Assembly (NCBI GenBank): GCA_021641325.1
Contig: JAJXPD010000004.1
Coordinates: 1 to 17,772, forward strand
Source of the DNA: Opitutales bacterium
Lineage (GTDB): Bacteria; Verrucomicrobiota; Verrucomicrobiia; Opitutales; Intestinicryptomonadaceae
Direction of reading: 5' to 3'
DNA: 17,772 nucleotides
Every line of letters begins with the position of its first letter. The first letter of the stretch is position 1. A program made the translations under genes and the position numbers. Of this stretch, positions 1 through 7,720 are shown one piece after another. The notes beneath the pieces are model-generated. The model searched no databases, was not told where the DNA came from, and saw nothing but the letters and a program-made list of their open reading frames with translations.

Positions 1-32
1 ACGTGACCAACCCGCAACAAGCGAAACGCATT
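1..32 (+). repeat. Right half of a structured intergenic repeat (copy C)
   Basis: This stretch aligns with about 28 of 32 bases to the right half of the element seen on the minus strand at 2726-2803. Shared blocks are TGACCAA, CCGCA, CAAGCGAAACGC and the following TTT. The GAAACGC motif lies at 23-29. The left half, with the central hairpin, would lie outside the window. The alignment was made by eye. Confidence 0.6.
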
Positions 33-69
33 TCTATGCCGACTTCACAAGCCCTCCCCCCGAAAATGC

Positions 70-97
70 TTGTAATGGGAAATGGGCTACTTATAGT
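70..97 (+). promoter_or_regulatory. Candidate sigma-70-type promoter for glycogen phosphorylase
   Basis: TTGTAA at 70-75 and TATAGT at 92-97 (5 of 6 matches to TATAAT) are separated by 16 bp. Transcription would start near 104, giving a leader of about 20 nt that is T- and A-rich and has no Shine-Dalgarno motif before the ATG at 127. The -35 match is only fair. Confidence 0.4.
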
Positions 98-126
98 CGG
101 AGCGTTTTTTTAACAAAACATTCTCT

Positions 127-2628
127 ATGAGCAAAGACAAAGCCAACATTAAAGCAAAGTCGGACGAAAAGATTTTCACCGACGCGAATTCCTGTCCGTT
201 TTTTGTAAGCGACAACACCGAAGGAATGAAAAAGGCAATCCTTTGGCATCTCGAAACGTCGCTCGCGCGCGACCGCAAGACGGCGTCCATGCGCGACTGG
301 TGGGTTGCGTCAGCCCTCTCCGTGCGCGACCATATCATGAAGCGGTTCATCAAAACGATGAACAAGCAGTACGAAGGCGACGCCCGCAGAGTATACTATT
401 TCTCGCTCGAATACCTCGTCGGCAGACTCACCGAAGACGTGCTCGTAAACACGCACCTGCTCGAACCCACAAAGGACGCGCTTAAATCTCTCGGAGTAGA
501 CCCCGACGAAGTAATAGCGCAGGAGGTCGATATGGGCTTAGGCAACGGCGGCCTCGGCAGACTCGCCGCGTGCTTCCAGGACTCTCTCGCAACGCTGAAC
601 TACCCCGCAGTCGGCTACGGAATCAGATACGAATTCGGTCTGTTTACGCAGTCGTTCGAAGACGGCAGACAGGTGGAATCGCCAGACAACTGGCTTAAAT
701 TCGGCTGCCCGTGGGAAATCGTCCGCCCGCAGAGAACGGTTAGAGTGCCCGTGGGAGGCACAGTCAAAGGAATGATGGACGACAAGGGCGACTGGGCGCC
801 CGTCTGGAAGCCCGTCAACGAAATTCTCGGCGTTCCGTGGGACATTCCCGTCGTCGGATACGGCGCGGAAACGGTAAACTTCCTCAGGCTTTGGGAATCG
901 AGGGCGTCGAACGAGTTCGACCTCGACGCCTTCAACGAGGGCGGCTACACGCAGGCCGTCCACGAAAAGGCGATGAGCGAAACTATATCCAAGGTGCTCT
1001 ACCCGAACGACAAAACCGAAAACGGCAAATACCTAAGGCTTCTCCAACAGTACTTCTTCGTGTCGTGCTCGTTGCAGGACATTATCCGCAGATACATATC
1101 GGAACACGCCGACTGGTCGAAATTCACCGACAAAGTCGTAATACAGCTCAACGACACGCACCCTGCAATCGCAATCCCCGAACTCATGCGCCTGCTCATG
1201 GACGTGCACGGGCTTTCGTGGGACGAATCGTGGGCTATGTGCACAAAGATTTTCGCCTACACAAACCACACGCTTCTGCCCGAAGCTCTGGAAAAGTGGT
1301 CGGTAAACTTCTTCGAAAAGCTGCTGCCGCGCCACCTGCAAATCATCTACGAAATCAACGCCCGCTGGATGGACAAGGTCAACAAAATGTACCCCGCCGA
1401 CCCCCACAAGCGCGAATGCCTCTCCATTATAGAGGAATGCTCGCCGAAGATGGTGCGCATGGCGTATCTGGCGGTCGTGGGAAGCTTCAGCGTGAACGGC
1501 GTCGCCGCGCTCCACACGGAGCTTCTCAAAGACTCGGTTCTGCGCGACTTCTACGAAGTCTCGCCCGAAAAATTCAACAACAAGACAAACGGCGTCACGC
1601 CGCGCCGCTGGCTTAAAGTCTGCAACCCCGGGCTTTCGTCGCTCATCGACACGAAAATCGGCGACAAGTGCTGGGTCAAGAACCTCGACGACCTGCGCGC
1701 GCTCGAAAAATACGCCGACGACCCGTCGTTCCAAGACAAGTTCATGGCGGTAAAGCTCGAAAACAAAAAGAAGCTCGCCGCGGTAATCAGGAACTCCTGC
1801 GGGGTGGAGGTAAACCCGAACGCGCTCTTCGACGTGCAAATAAAGCGTCTGCACGAGTACAAGAGACAGCACCTCAACCTGCTCCACATTCTCACGCTCT
1901 ACCGCGCCCTTCTGCACAACCCCGACATGGACATTCCCCCGCGCGTGTTCATCTTCGGCGCAAAGGCGGCACCCGGCTACGACATCGCAAAGAACATCAT
2001 CTACGCAATCAACAAAGTCGGCGAAAAAATCAACTCCGACAAGCGCATAAACGGCAAGCTCAAAGTTGTGTTCATTCCCAATTACAGCGTGTCGGCGGCG
2101 ATGAACATCATTCCCGCGGCGGACGTTTCGGAACAGATTTCGACGGCAGGCAAAGAGGCGTCGGGCACGGGCAACATGAAGCTTGCGCTCAACGGCGCGG
2201 TGACGCTCGGCACGCTCGACGGCGCTAACGTGGAAATCAAGGAGGAAGTCGGCGACGACAACATCTTCATCTTCGGCCTTACGGTCGAGGAGGTGCAAAA
2301 GCTCAAAGGCGGCGGCTACAATCCGTGGGAATACTACGCCAAGAACGCAAACCTCAAAGACGTTCTCGACTGGCTTGTGTCCGACTATTTCATGCCGTCG
2401 AACCCCAACGCCTTCATGCCTATGCGCAAGTCGATTCTCGACTGGGGCGACAACTTCATGGTTTGCGCCGACTATCAGGCATACTGCGACGCGCAACAGC
2501 GCGTTGGAGAGGCGTTCATGGACAAACGCCGCTGGGCGAAAATGGCGATTCTCAACACCGCGCGAATCGGCAAGTTCTCTTCCGACCGCACAATCCGCGA
2601 GTACGCCGAAGACATCTGGAAGCTTTGA
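127..2628 (+). CDS. glgP: Glycogen/maltodextrin phosphorylase (GT35)
   Basis: This enzyme removes terminal alpha-1,4 glucose from glycogen or maltodextrin with phosphate, giving glucose-1-phosphate in the cytoplasm. The 833-residue length fits the GT35 family. The pyridoxal-phosphate signature [14 protein letters not shown] is present with the Schiff-base lysine at about residue 685. Other family blocks are [12 protein letters not shown] near residue 140, [16 protein letters not shown] near 340, NGVTPRRWL near 480 and KRLHEYKRQ near 575. The ATG at 127 is chosen because the N-terminal region up to the first family block has typical length, although no ribosome-binding site is visible. It is monocistronic: the next gene is convergent. 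No glycogen synthase or branching enzyme lies in the window, so glycogen versus maltodextrin as substrate (glgP versus malP) cannot be decided from sequence. Confidence 0.96.
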   Translation: MSKDKANIKAKSDEKIFTDANSCPFFVSDNTEGMKKAILWHLETSLARDRKTASMRDWWVASALSVRDHIMKRFIKTMNKQYEGDARRVYYFSLEYLVGRLTEDVLVNTHLLEPTKDALKSLGVDPDEVIAQEVDMGLGNGGLGRLAACFQDSLATLNYPAVGYGIRYEFGLFTQSFEDGRQVESPDNWLKFGCPWEIVRPQRTVRVPVGGTVKGMMDDKGDWAPVWKPVNEILGVPWDIPVVGYGAETVNFLRLWESRASNEFDLDAFNEGGYTQAVHEKAMSETISKVLYPNDKTENGKYLRLLQQYFFVSCSLQDIIRRYISEHADWSKFTDKVVIQLNDTHPAIAIPELMRLLMDVHGLSWDESWAMCTKIFAYTNHTLLPEALEKWSVNFFEKLLPRHLQIIYEINARWMDKVNKMYPADPHKRECLSIIEECSPKMVRMAYLAVVGSFSVNGVAALHTELLKDSVLRDFYEVSPEKFNNKTNGVTPRRWLKVCNPGLSSLIDTKIGDKCWVKNLDDLRALEKYADDPSFQDKFMAVKLENKKKLAAVIRNSCGVEVNPNALFDVQIKRLHEYKRQHLNLLHILTLYRALLHNPDMDIPPRVFIFGAKAAPGYDIAKNIIYAINKVGEKINSDKRINGKLKVVFIPNYSVSAAMNIIPAADVSEQISTAGKEASGTGNMKLALNGAVTLGTLDGANVEIKEEVGDDNIFIFGLTVEEVQKLKGGGYNPWEYYAKNANLKDVLDWLVSDYFMPSNPNAFMPMRKSILDWGDNFMVCADYQAYCDAQQRVGEAFMDKRRWAKMAILNTARIGKFSSDRTIREYAEDIWKL

Positions 2629-2676
2629 GAGTTTGCGGATTGCCGAGAGCTGGCTCTTGGCTCTTGAAATCGACCA

Positions 2677-2720
2677 ATAAAAGGCGTTTAGCGTTTTTAC
2701 GAAGTAAAAGCGCAAATCGC
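2677..2720 (-). repeat. Shortened structured repeat (copy A')
   Basis: It begins with ATAAAAGGCGTTT, as does copy A about 47 bp downstream. It folds into a 10-bp hairpin: GCGTTTTTAC at 2691-2700 pairs with GTAAAAGCGC at 2704-2713 (one G-U pair) around a GAA loop. The tip TACGAAGTA resembles the tip of copy A (TACGCAAGTA). It looks like a reduced copy of the family. It has no U-run, so it is not a normal terminator for the phosphorylase gene. Confidence 0.45.
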
Positions 2721-2725
2721 ATTAT

Positions 2726-2803
2726 AAAAGGCGTTTCGCTTGCTGCGGCTTGGTCATGTACGCAAGTACACTCCCGTCGCCTCGCCGCGCAAAGCCACCT
2801 TTT
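2726..2803 (-). repeat. Structured intergenic repeat (copy A, 78 nt)
   Basis: Read on the minus strand, the element runs from a left motif GGCTTTGCGCG (plus-strand 2786-2796) through a central hairpin TGTAC-loop-GTACA (2757-2761 with 2766-2770) to a right motif GAAACGCC (plus-strand 2730-2737). The ends AAAAGGCG (2726-2733) and CACCTTTT (2796-2803) pair, with one G-U. The same order of motifs occurs at 9306-9400 on the plus strand and, as a half copy, at 1-32. Confidence 0.7.
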
Positions 2804-2926
2804 CTTGGCCAATTTGAAGAGCCTAAGCAGCGCGGCAAAGCCGCGCATGGAGTTTTTTAAATTTATGTTTGCGGATTGCCGCTTTTAATTTTACTCAAAA
2901 CTCGCTTCGCTTGTTTTGAAAGCAAC

Positions 2927-2956
2927 AAACGCCGCCCTGTTCGGGGCGGCGTTTTT
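2927..2956. terminator. Bidirectional intrinsic terminator
   Basis: AAACGCCGCCC at 2927-2937 pairs perfectly with GGGCGGCGTTT at 2944-2954 (11 bp, 6-nt loop), and the plus strand continues in a T-run. On the minus strand the hairpin starts about 28 nt after the stop of the secreted-protein gene. It should stop transcripts from both converging genes; the U-tract is better on the plus strand. Confidence 0.85.
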
Positions 2957-2981
2957 GTTTGCGGGTTGTCTGCCGCGTTTG

Positions 2982-5003
2982 CTATTTGTAGAAGCGCAAA
3001 ATTACAGGCGCAAAAACTTCCGCGCGGACTGGCACGGAAATCTTTTTGTCGGCGTCCTGCGCGAATTCCACCTTGCGCCACTTGCCGTCGCCGCCGAGCA
3101 TTTCGGCTTTCGTAAAGCTCTTTGTAGAGCCGAACGTAAGCGGCGAAATCGGGTCGATTCCGACTGTCGTAAAGGCGACGAATTCCGAGCCGTCGTCGAG
3201 GGTGAAGTTTTTCAGGTAAACTTCGGCGTCGCCGTCGTACCACACCGAGAACGGCGCGAGTTTATTGAACAGCAAAACATACTGCGCCTTGCGCGATTCC
3301 GTCAAATGGTTCGGTCCCTGCGGCAGCGAGCCGAAAACGACAACCCTGCCGCCGAGCGAATTTTCGAAATACGTCGAGGCTGGCGCGAGATATTCGGCGA
3401 GTTTTTTGTCGCCGTATGTGTACGGCAGGTGAATGAAGTCGGAGTAAACCAGCGTTTTTTCGGACAGCGGTTCGAGCTTGAACGCGGTCGTCGGAGGCTC
3501 GCAGAATTTTCCCGCCGCCTCGCCGCAATTTGCGCCGAAGCGCTCGCGCGTGATTTTTACGGACTTGTCCCACGGCGAAACTTTCACGCCCGTGTGTCTG
3601 CCCAGCCCGCGGTTTTGGATTTCAAGCGCGGCTGCGCCGTCGAGCACGCAGCCGAGCGAGAGCACCCTTTCAAGCTCGGCGTTCGAGAGCCTTTTCGCCG
3701 TGCTTCCGCGCAGAAACGCGGGGCGGTCGAGCTTCGAAATTTCCGTGTACGAAACGGGCAGCCCCATGACGCCCGTTATCGAATCCCAAAACGAGTCGTT
3801 GCCCATTTGCAGGGTTTCGCCGCGCCGCAGAGTGGTGAACGAAGGCGCGACAATTTCGGTAAGCCCTACGCGTTTCGAGCGGCGGAAACAGCGCAGAATT
3901 TCGTCGTACATGCCCCTGTTTCCGGCGAGGATTTTCTTGTACGCCTCGCCGCTTTTCGGTTCGTAGTCTACAAAGCGGTTCGGCCAGTATTTCGCGCCGC
4001 TCGCGCCTTCGAGAATCGAAACGACAAGCCCCGCGTGGAGCGTGCGCGCGCTCGTGAAATAGCGGTTGCGCGGATATGTGTCTATTTCCGCGTAAACTCG
4101 ATCGGGCTTTGCGGCGGCGTTCTGCACCACAAGCTGGCGGGCGGTGAAGTAGAGGTCGCGGCATTTCGGGTTGTAGTAGCGGGCGTTGCCGATTCGCAAA
4201 ACGGAGGGCTGCCCCTTTGCGGCGAGGGCGCTGGCTATTTTGCCGTCGTGCATCATGTCGGCGGGCGAGCCACACATAAGGCAGGGGATTGTCGGGTCTA
4301 CGGAATCGATTGTCTCCCTTATGATTTTCGCAAGTTCTACGAGCGAATCGCCGTTGACTTTCATTGCCGCAACCGAAATTTTTTTGTCAAGCTCGGAGCT
4401 TCCCGCGAGGTGTTTTTTGAGTCGCTCCCGGGTGAGGTCGTAGCCGAAATCGCGTTTGAGCTTCGCCAAATGGAGCGGGCAGAGGCAGCCGTTGCGCCCG
4501 CCCATCACGCGGAAGTCGTCGTCCACCATGATTGCGGCGGGCTTGAGCTTGGCGACCCGCACGGCGCATTCGCGGATATATTTGCGGAAGTTTTCGTCGA
4601 GCGGGCAGACGATGTTTTTCATCCAGCCGCCGACGCCGTCGTCGCGCGAGACGAGCTGCCGGAACGGATGCGGAACTTCAAGCTCGAAGCCGTGCCCGAG
4701 GGTTGCCTGCAAGATGATTCCCGTCTTGCAGTCGACGTTGCCAATCGCGTTCCGCAGGCGTTTGTACTTTTCCTCGTAGAGCGAAATTTTGTCGAACGGC
4801 GGATTGCCCTCGGGCACGAGAAAAAACGAAATCATATGGATGTCGGCGACATTTTCGGCGGACATTTTTTTCAAATCCTCCGCCTGTTTTTCGACGGTTT
4901 CGTCGAAGAGCATCACGAGGTCGAGAATCTCGACCCTGTCCGACGCCGCCTGCGCGGACATCGCGGCAATCCCCAAGCACAAAATTGCAAATAATTTTTT
5001 CAT
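2982..5003 (-). CDS. Secreted protein of unrecognised family, probable TIM-barrel glycan-active enzyme
   Basis: Starting at the ATG at 5003 gives 673 residues with a clean signal peptide (MKKLFAILCLGIAAMSAQA), so the upstream TTG start at 5042 is disfavoured. The N-terminal part alternates beta-strand-like hydrophobic stretches with helices, as in a TIM barrel. Striking polar clusters are CPLDENFR (133-140), IMVDDDFR (158-165), a cysteine pair with histidine CLCPLH (173-178), CLMCGSPADM (241-250) and VYAEIDTYPRNRY (303-315). The last two hundred or so residues look beta-rich, as in C-terminal sandwich domains of glycoside hydrolases. I cannot assign a family; the Asp cluster at 161-163 and Glu306 are only candidates for catalysis. 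It stands alone, divergent from mazG, with a terminator downstream. A carbohydrate role is inferred from architecture and export. Confidence 0.6.
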   Translation of the reverse strand: MKKLFAILCLGIAAMSAQAASDRVEILDLVMLFDETVEKQAEDLKKMSAENVADIHMISFFLVPEGNPPFDKISLYEEKYKRLRNAIGNVDCKTGIILQATLGHGFELEVPHPFRQLVSRDDGVGGWMKNIVCPLDENFRKYIRECAVRVAKLKPAAIMVDDDFRVMGGRNGCLCPLHLAKLKRDFGYDLTRERLKKHLAGSSELDKKISVAAMKVNGDSLVELAKIIRETIDSVDPTIPCLMCGSPADMMHDGKIASALAAKGQPSVLRIGNARYYNPKCRDLYFTARQLVVQNAAAKPDRVYAEIDTYPRNRYFTSARTLHAGLVVSILEGASGAKYWPNRFVDYEPKSGEAYKKILAGNRGMYDEILRCFRRSKRVGLTEIVAPSFTTLRRGETLQMGNDSFWDSITGVMGLPVSYTEISKLDRPAFLRGSTAKRLSNAELERVLSLGCVLDGAAALEIQNRGLGRHTGVKVSPWDKSVKITRERFGANCGEAAGKFCEPPTTAFKLEPLSEKTLVYSDFIHLPYTYGDKKLAEYLAPASTYFENSLGGRVVVFGSLPQGPNHLTESRKAQYVLLFNKLAPFSVWYDGDAEVYLKNFTLDDGSEFVAFTTVGIDPISPLTFGSTKSFTKAEMLGGDGKWRKVEFAQDADKKISVPVRAEVFAPVILRFYK

Positions 5004-5048
5004 AGATGCTTGAAAAATATTAAACGCGCTGTTTGATTTCAACGCAAA
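5004..5048. promoter_or_regulatory. Compact divergent promoter region
   Basis: Only 45 bp separate the two divergent starts. On the minus strand, TTGAAA (plus-strand 5037-5042) and TATTTT (plus-strand 5014-5019) are spaced by exactly 17 bp. This would start transcription only a few bases before the ATG at 5003, a nearly leaderless message. On the plus strand a weaker TTGAAA at 5010-5015 with TTGATT at 5033-5038 would also leave almost no leader for mazG. Neither gene has a Shine-Dalgarno motif. Confidence 0.4.
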
Positions 5049-5684
5049 ATGAAAGACGATTCAGTAAACAGTTTAGTCGAAACCGTAAAACGCCTGCGCG
5101 CGCCCGACGGCTGCCCGTGGGACAGGGAACAAACGCACAAGTCGATACGCGGGCACCTCGTCGAGGAATGCGCAGAGCTGCTCGAGGCAATAGACCTCGA
5201 AAGCCCCGAAAAGATGCGCGAGGAGCTCGGCGACGTGCTCATGCACATAGTCCTCCACGCCGAAATAGAGAGCGAAAACGGGCACTTCGACTTCTACGAC
5301 GTCGCGCGCGAGCTTAACGAAAAGCTCGTGCGCCGCCACCCGCACGTCTTCGGCGGACAAAAGGCCTCCGACAGCGGCGAAGTCCTCAAAATTTGGCAGG
5401 ACGTAAAAACGAAGGAGAAAAAGGAGCGCGCCGTCGGAAAGCTCTTCGACGGCATTCCGCCGCAGCTCTCCGCCCTGCGCTACGCGCTCGACATCGCAAA
5501 AAAGGCCGACGCCCAAACGCTCGACGCCGCGGCGAAAGCCGCGCCGAAAAACGCCGCAACGGAAATCGGGCGCGAAATGTTCGAGCTTGTCAGAAAGGCG
5601 GCGGCGGAAAAAATCGAACCAGAATCCGCCCTGCGCGACTATATTTTGGAAATCCGCGCGGAGGCCGGAAAAGAGGGCAAATAG
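5049..5684 (+). CDS. mazG: MazG nucleoside triphosphate pyrophosphohydrolase
   Basis: MazG hydrolyses NTPs or dNTPs to monophosphate and pyrophosphate and is thought to clean nucleotide pools or lower alarmone levels. The 211-residue protein carries the classic N-terminal signature: LRAPDGCPWDREQTH (16-30), the metal-binding EECAE (39-43), EELGD (58-62) and RRHPHVFGG (95-103). E. coli MazG is longer (263 residues) with two MazG domains. Here the second domain is compressed and its EExxE/EExxD motif is reduced to TEIGRE (171-176), so the expected aspartate is arginine. The start has no Shine-Dalgarno. The next gene begins 3 bp after the stop, so both are probably one transcript. Confidence 0.92.
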   Translation: MKDDSVNSLVETVKRLRAPDGCPWDREQTHKSIRGHLVEECAELLEAIDLESPEKMREELGDVLMHIVLHAEIESENGHFDFYDVARELNEKLVRRHPHVFGGQKASDSGEVLKIWQDVKTKEKKERAVGKLFDGIPPQLSALRYALDIAKKADAQTLDAAAKAAPKNAATEIGREMFELVRKAAAEKIEPESALRDYILEIRAEAGKEGK

Positions 5685-5687
5685 CCA

Positions 5688-6434
5688 GTGCCCGAACCAA
5701 AAGCAAACGCATTCTTCACGACGCTTTCGGCGGGCGGAAAAACCGTCCGCGTAAAAGTGGAGATTGCGGAATCCAAACGCGCAAAACGCTTCTGCGCGCG
5801 CGTGGTCGGCAAAGACGAAATCTGCCTGACAAAACCCGCGCGGTCGTCGAGGCGCGCCGCGCTCGAATTTCTGGAATCGGTCGCCGAATGGGCCGTGGCG
5901 AGGCTCGCCGAAGCCCCCGAGAAAATTTCGCTGCGCAGATATCTTTCCGAAAATCCGCGCGTCTACGCCGGCGGATTCGAGTGGCGCGTGTGGCTTGAAA
6001 AATCGCGCACCAACGCGTTTTTCGTGGAAGACGCAAAAAACCGCGAAGTAGTGTTTTCGTCGCCCGAACCCGACGCAAACGGCGACAGGCTCGCGGAGGC
6101 GTTCGCGGAGTTTGCGGCAAAAAAAATCTGCGCAAGCGCGGCGGCGGCGGCGGAAAAATTCGGCGTGGAATATTCGCGCATAAGCGTGCGGAACCAGTCG
6201 GGACGCTGGGCGTCGCGCTCGTCGAGCGGCGCGCTCTCGTTCAACGAAAGAATGCTTCTGCTGCCCTGCGAGCTCCAAAACTACATAATCTGCCACGAGC
6301 TTGCGCACGCGCGCTTCATGGACCATTCGGTGTCGTTCTGGATTTGGCTCGGCCGCCTCTGCCCGCACGCGAAGCGGCTCGACCGCGAACTTTCAAAACT
6401 TTCGGGCAAACTCTTCGCTGTGTCGCTAAAATAA
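5688..6434 (+). CDS. YgjP/DUF45-type zinc metallopeptidase
   Basis: This is a predicted cytoplasmic zinc peptidase of 248 residues with no signal peptide. The active-site block CHELAHARFMDHSVSFW gives HExxH at residues 203-207, with the third ligand likely His213, followed by the FW typical of the YgjP/DUF45 family. The block just before it, RISVRNQSGRWASRSSSG, is also characteristic (usual form: I-x-D/N-Q-x-x-R-W-G-S). Target proteins for this family are largely unknown. The start is GTG at 5688, 3 bp after the mazG stop; the next in-frame ATG would delete most of the protein. An AGAGGG stretch upstream is rather far from the start. No terminator is seen before the next gene. Confidence 0.85.
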   Translation: MPEPKANAFFTTLSAGGKTVRVKVEIAESKRAKRFCARVVGKDEICLTKPARSSRRAALEFLESVAEWAVARLAEAPEKISLRRYLSENPRVYAGGFEWRVWLEKSRTNAFFVEDAKNREVVFSSPEPDANGDRLAEAFAEFAAKKICASAAAAAEKFGVEYSRISVRNQSGRWASRSSSGALSFNERMLLLPCELQNYIICHELAHARFMDHSVSFWIWLGRLCPHAKRLDRELSKLSGKLFAVSLK

Positions 6435-6481
6435 AATTACCTCCGGCAACCGAAAAGCATACGCTGGCACACGCTTTCACC

Positions 6482-6487
6482 AAAGGA
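6482..6487 (+). promoter_or_regulatory. Ribosome-binding site deciding the GH30-like start
   Basis: AAAGGA lies 6 bp before the ATG at 6494 and 9 bp before the ATG at 6497. It is one of the few good Shine-Dalgarno sites in the window. It supports a start at 6494/6497, directly before a signal peptide, rather than an upstream in-frame ATG inside the previous gene. Confidence 0.6.
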
Positions 6488-6493
6488 CTATAT

Positions 6494-7699
6494 ATGATGA
6501 AGAAAAAACTGCTCGCAATAATTTCGGCAACCGCAACCGTCGGGTGCGCGTTCGCCATCGAAGTAAAGATAAATCCCGGCAAAAAATTCCAGACGATAGA
6601 ATATTTCGGCGCAAGCGACGCCTGGGCAACGCAATATATCGGCGACTTCTGGAGCGACGCGCACAGGGAGAAAACCGCAAGGCTGCTGTTCTCGCAGAAG
6701 CTCGACAAATACGGCAATCCCGAGGGCGCGGGGCTTTCGCTCTGGCGCGTGAATCTCGGCGGCGGAACGTTCGACGGCAACACTTCGCAGATCGAACCCG
6801 AATGGCGCGCGGCGCGGTCGTTCCTGCCCGAAAACTCCGAAACGCCAGACTGGTCGCGCTGCGCGGGGCTTCGATATTTTATGGAGAAGGCGCGCGACTA
6901 CGGCTGCGGAAAATTTATGCTCTTTTCGAACACTCCACCGATACAGTGGACGCTCAACGGCAAGGGCTACGCGGCAAGGGGCAACCCCGCGGCAAACCTC
7001 AAGCCGGAAGCCTTCGGCAAGTTCGCAAACTATATGGCGGACGCAGCAAAACACTTCATCGAAGAGGGCTACAACATCGAATACATAAGCCCCGTAAACG
7101 AGCCGCAATGCCCGTGGGACTACACGGGCGCAAAACAGGAGGGTTCGCCGTGGCGTTGTTCCGACATGAAGAAAATCCTCGAAGAGCTCGACCGCGCAAT
7201 AGGCGAGCGCAACATCGGCACGAAAATCTTATTCGGCGAAACGGCGCACCACGTCTACAATTACGCCGACAAATCGTCCCCGAAAATGCCAAAACACTGG
7301 GAGAATCTTTCCGAAGAGGAACGCCCCGCACTCATTATACAAAAGTTTTTCGACAAAAGCGGAAAATTCCATATAGGCGGCTTGAAACATCTGGCAAGGC
7401 AGCTCGCCTCGCACGGCTACCACACGCACACAAACGGCGACGACGACACAAAAGCGGTTTCGGCAACCGCCTTTCTTTCGCCCAACGGCGGCAGGATAGT
7501 CGCGGTCTTCGTGAACATGAAAGACTCGGACGAGCCCGTGTCGGTCGCCCTTCCGCAAAAGTTCGCGAACGCAAAACGCTCTGTCTACATAACCGACGGG
7601 CGGCGCAACTTGGCTCTCGAAAATTCGGCGGACGGCTCGACGGGCAAAATTTCGCTCTACCCGCATTCAATAACAACGGTCGTTTTCGACGCGCGATAA
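6494..7699 (+). CDS. Secreted GH30-like glycoside hydrolase, apparently lacking the nucleophile segment
   Basis: The protein is 401 residues from the ATG at 6494, with signal peptide MMKKKLLAIISATATVGCAFA. It resembles GH30-type enzymes of the endo-beta-1,6-galactanase kind: QTIEYFGASDAWATQYIG (33-50), GLSLWRVNLGGGTFDGN (80-96), FSNTPPIQWTLNGKG (144-158), and the acid/base block YISPVNEPQCPWDYTG (197-212) with Glu203. In this family the second half of the barrel then supplies a second catalytic glutamate (often a W-x-SEY block). Here the sequence passes from GYHTHTNGDDD (308-318) straight into the C-terminal beta-sandwich (AFLSPNGGRIVAVFVN, 326-341). About 100-150 residues seem missing and I find no nucleophile candidate. 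It may be inactive, a binding protein, or a deletion or assembly product. It lies 21 bp before the beta-helix gene, likely the same transcript. Confidence 0.8.
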   Translation: MMKKKLLAIISATATVGCAFAIEVKINPGKKFQTIEYFGASDAWATQYIGDFWSDAHREKTARLLFSQKLDKYGNPEGAGLSLWRVNLGGGTFDGNTSQIEPEWRAARSFLPENSETPDWSRCAGLRYFMEKARDYGCGKFMLFSNTPPIQWTLNGKGYAARGNPAANLKPEAFGKFANYMADAAKHFIEEGYNIEYISPVNEPQCPWDYTGAKQEGSPWRCSDMKKILEELDRAIGERNIGTKILFGETAHHVYNYADKSSPKMPKHWENLSEEERPALIIQKFFDKSGKFHIGGLKHLARQLASHGYHTHTNGDDDTKAVSATAFLSPNGGRIVAVFVNMKDSDEPVSVALPQKFANAKRSVYITDGRRNLALENSADGSTGKISLYPHSITTVVFDAR

Positions 7700-7720
7700 G
7701 CCGAACTCATACACGCAAAA

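Larger units (their letters stand above)
2631..2881. repeat. 15-bp direct repeats flanking the repeat elements
   Basis: GTTTGCGGATTGCCG occurs identically at 2631-2645 and 2867-2881. A degenerate third copy, GTTTGCGGGTTGTC, is at 2957-2970. The two perfect copies bracket both structured elements of this region, so the bracketed block could have been inserted or moved as a unit. Confidence 0.6.
2629..2926. other. Gene-free convergent intergenic region
   Basis: No plausible coding frame is seen here. The region separates glycogen phosphorylase (+) from the secreted protein on the minus strand. It holds the short hairpin element at 2677-2720, the full repeat copy A at 2726-2803, and two copies of a 15-bp direct repeat at 2631-2645 and 2867-2881. 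A weaker hairpin (TCAAAAC 2895-2901 pairing with GTTTTGA 2913-2919) lies just before the terminator. Confidence 0.7.

Noticed and set aside
1033..2715. A 560-codon open frame on the minus strand across glycogen phosphorylase
   Set aside because: It lies wholly antisense to a well-supported GT35 gene, is rich in Arg, Val, His and Phe without any recognised motif, and is typical of antisense open frames in GC-rich DNA.
2916..4994. A 692-codon open frame on the plus strand opposite the secreted protein
   Set aside because: The minus-strand frame has a clean signal peptide, a promoter with 17-bp spacing, balanced amino-acid use and a terminator at its end. The plus frame has none of these and starts inside the terminator region.
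5073..6368. A 431-codon minus-strand frame across mazG and the metallopeptidase gene
   Set aside because: Both plus-strand genes have clear family motifs in this stretch; the antisense frame is Arg/Phe/Val-rich with no motif.
6344..6493. A 50-residue N-terminal extension of the GH30-like protein
   Set aside because: It overlaps the previous gene by 91 bp and would bury the signal peptide. AAAGGA sits just before the ATG at 6494.
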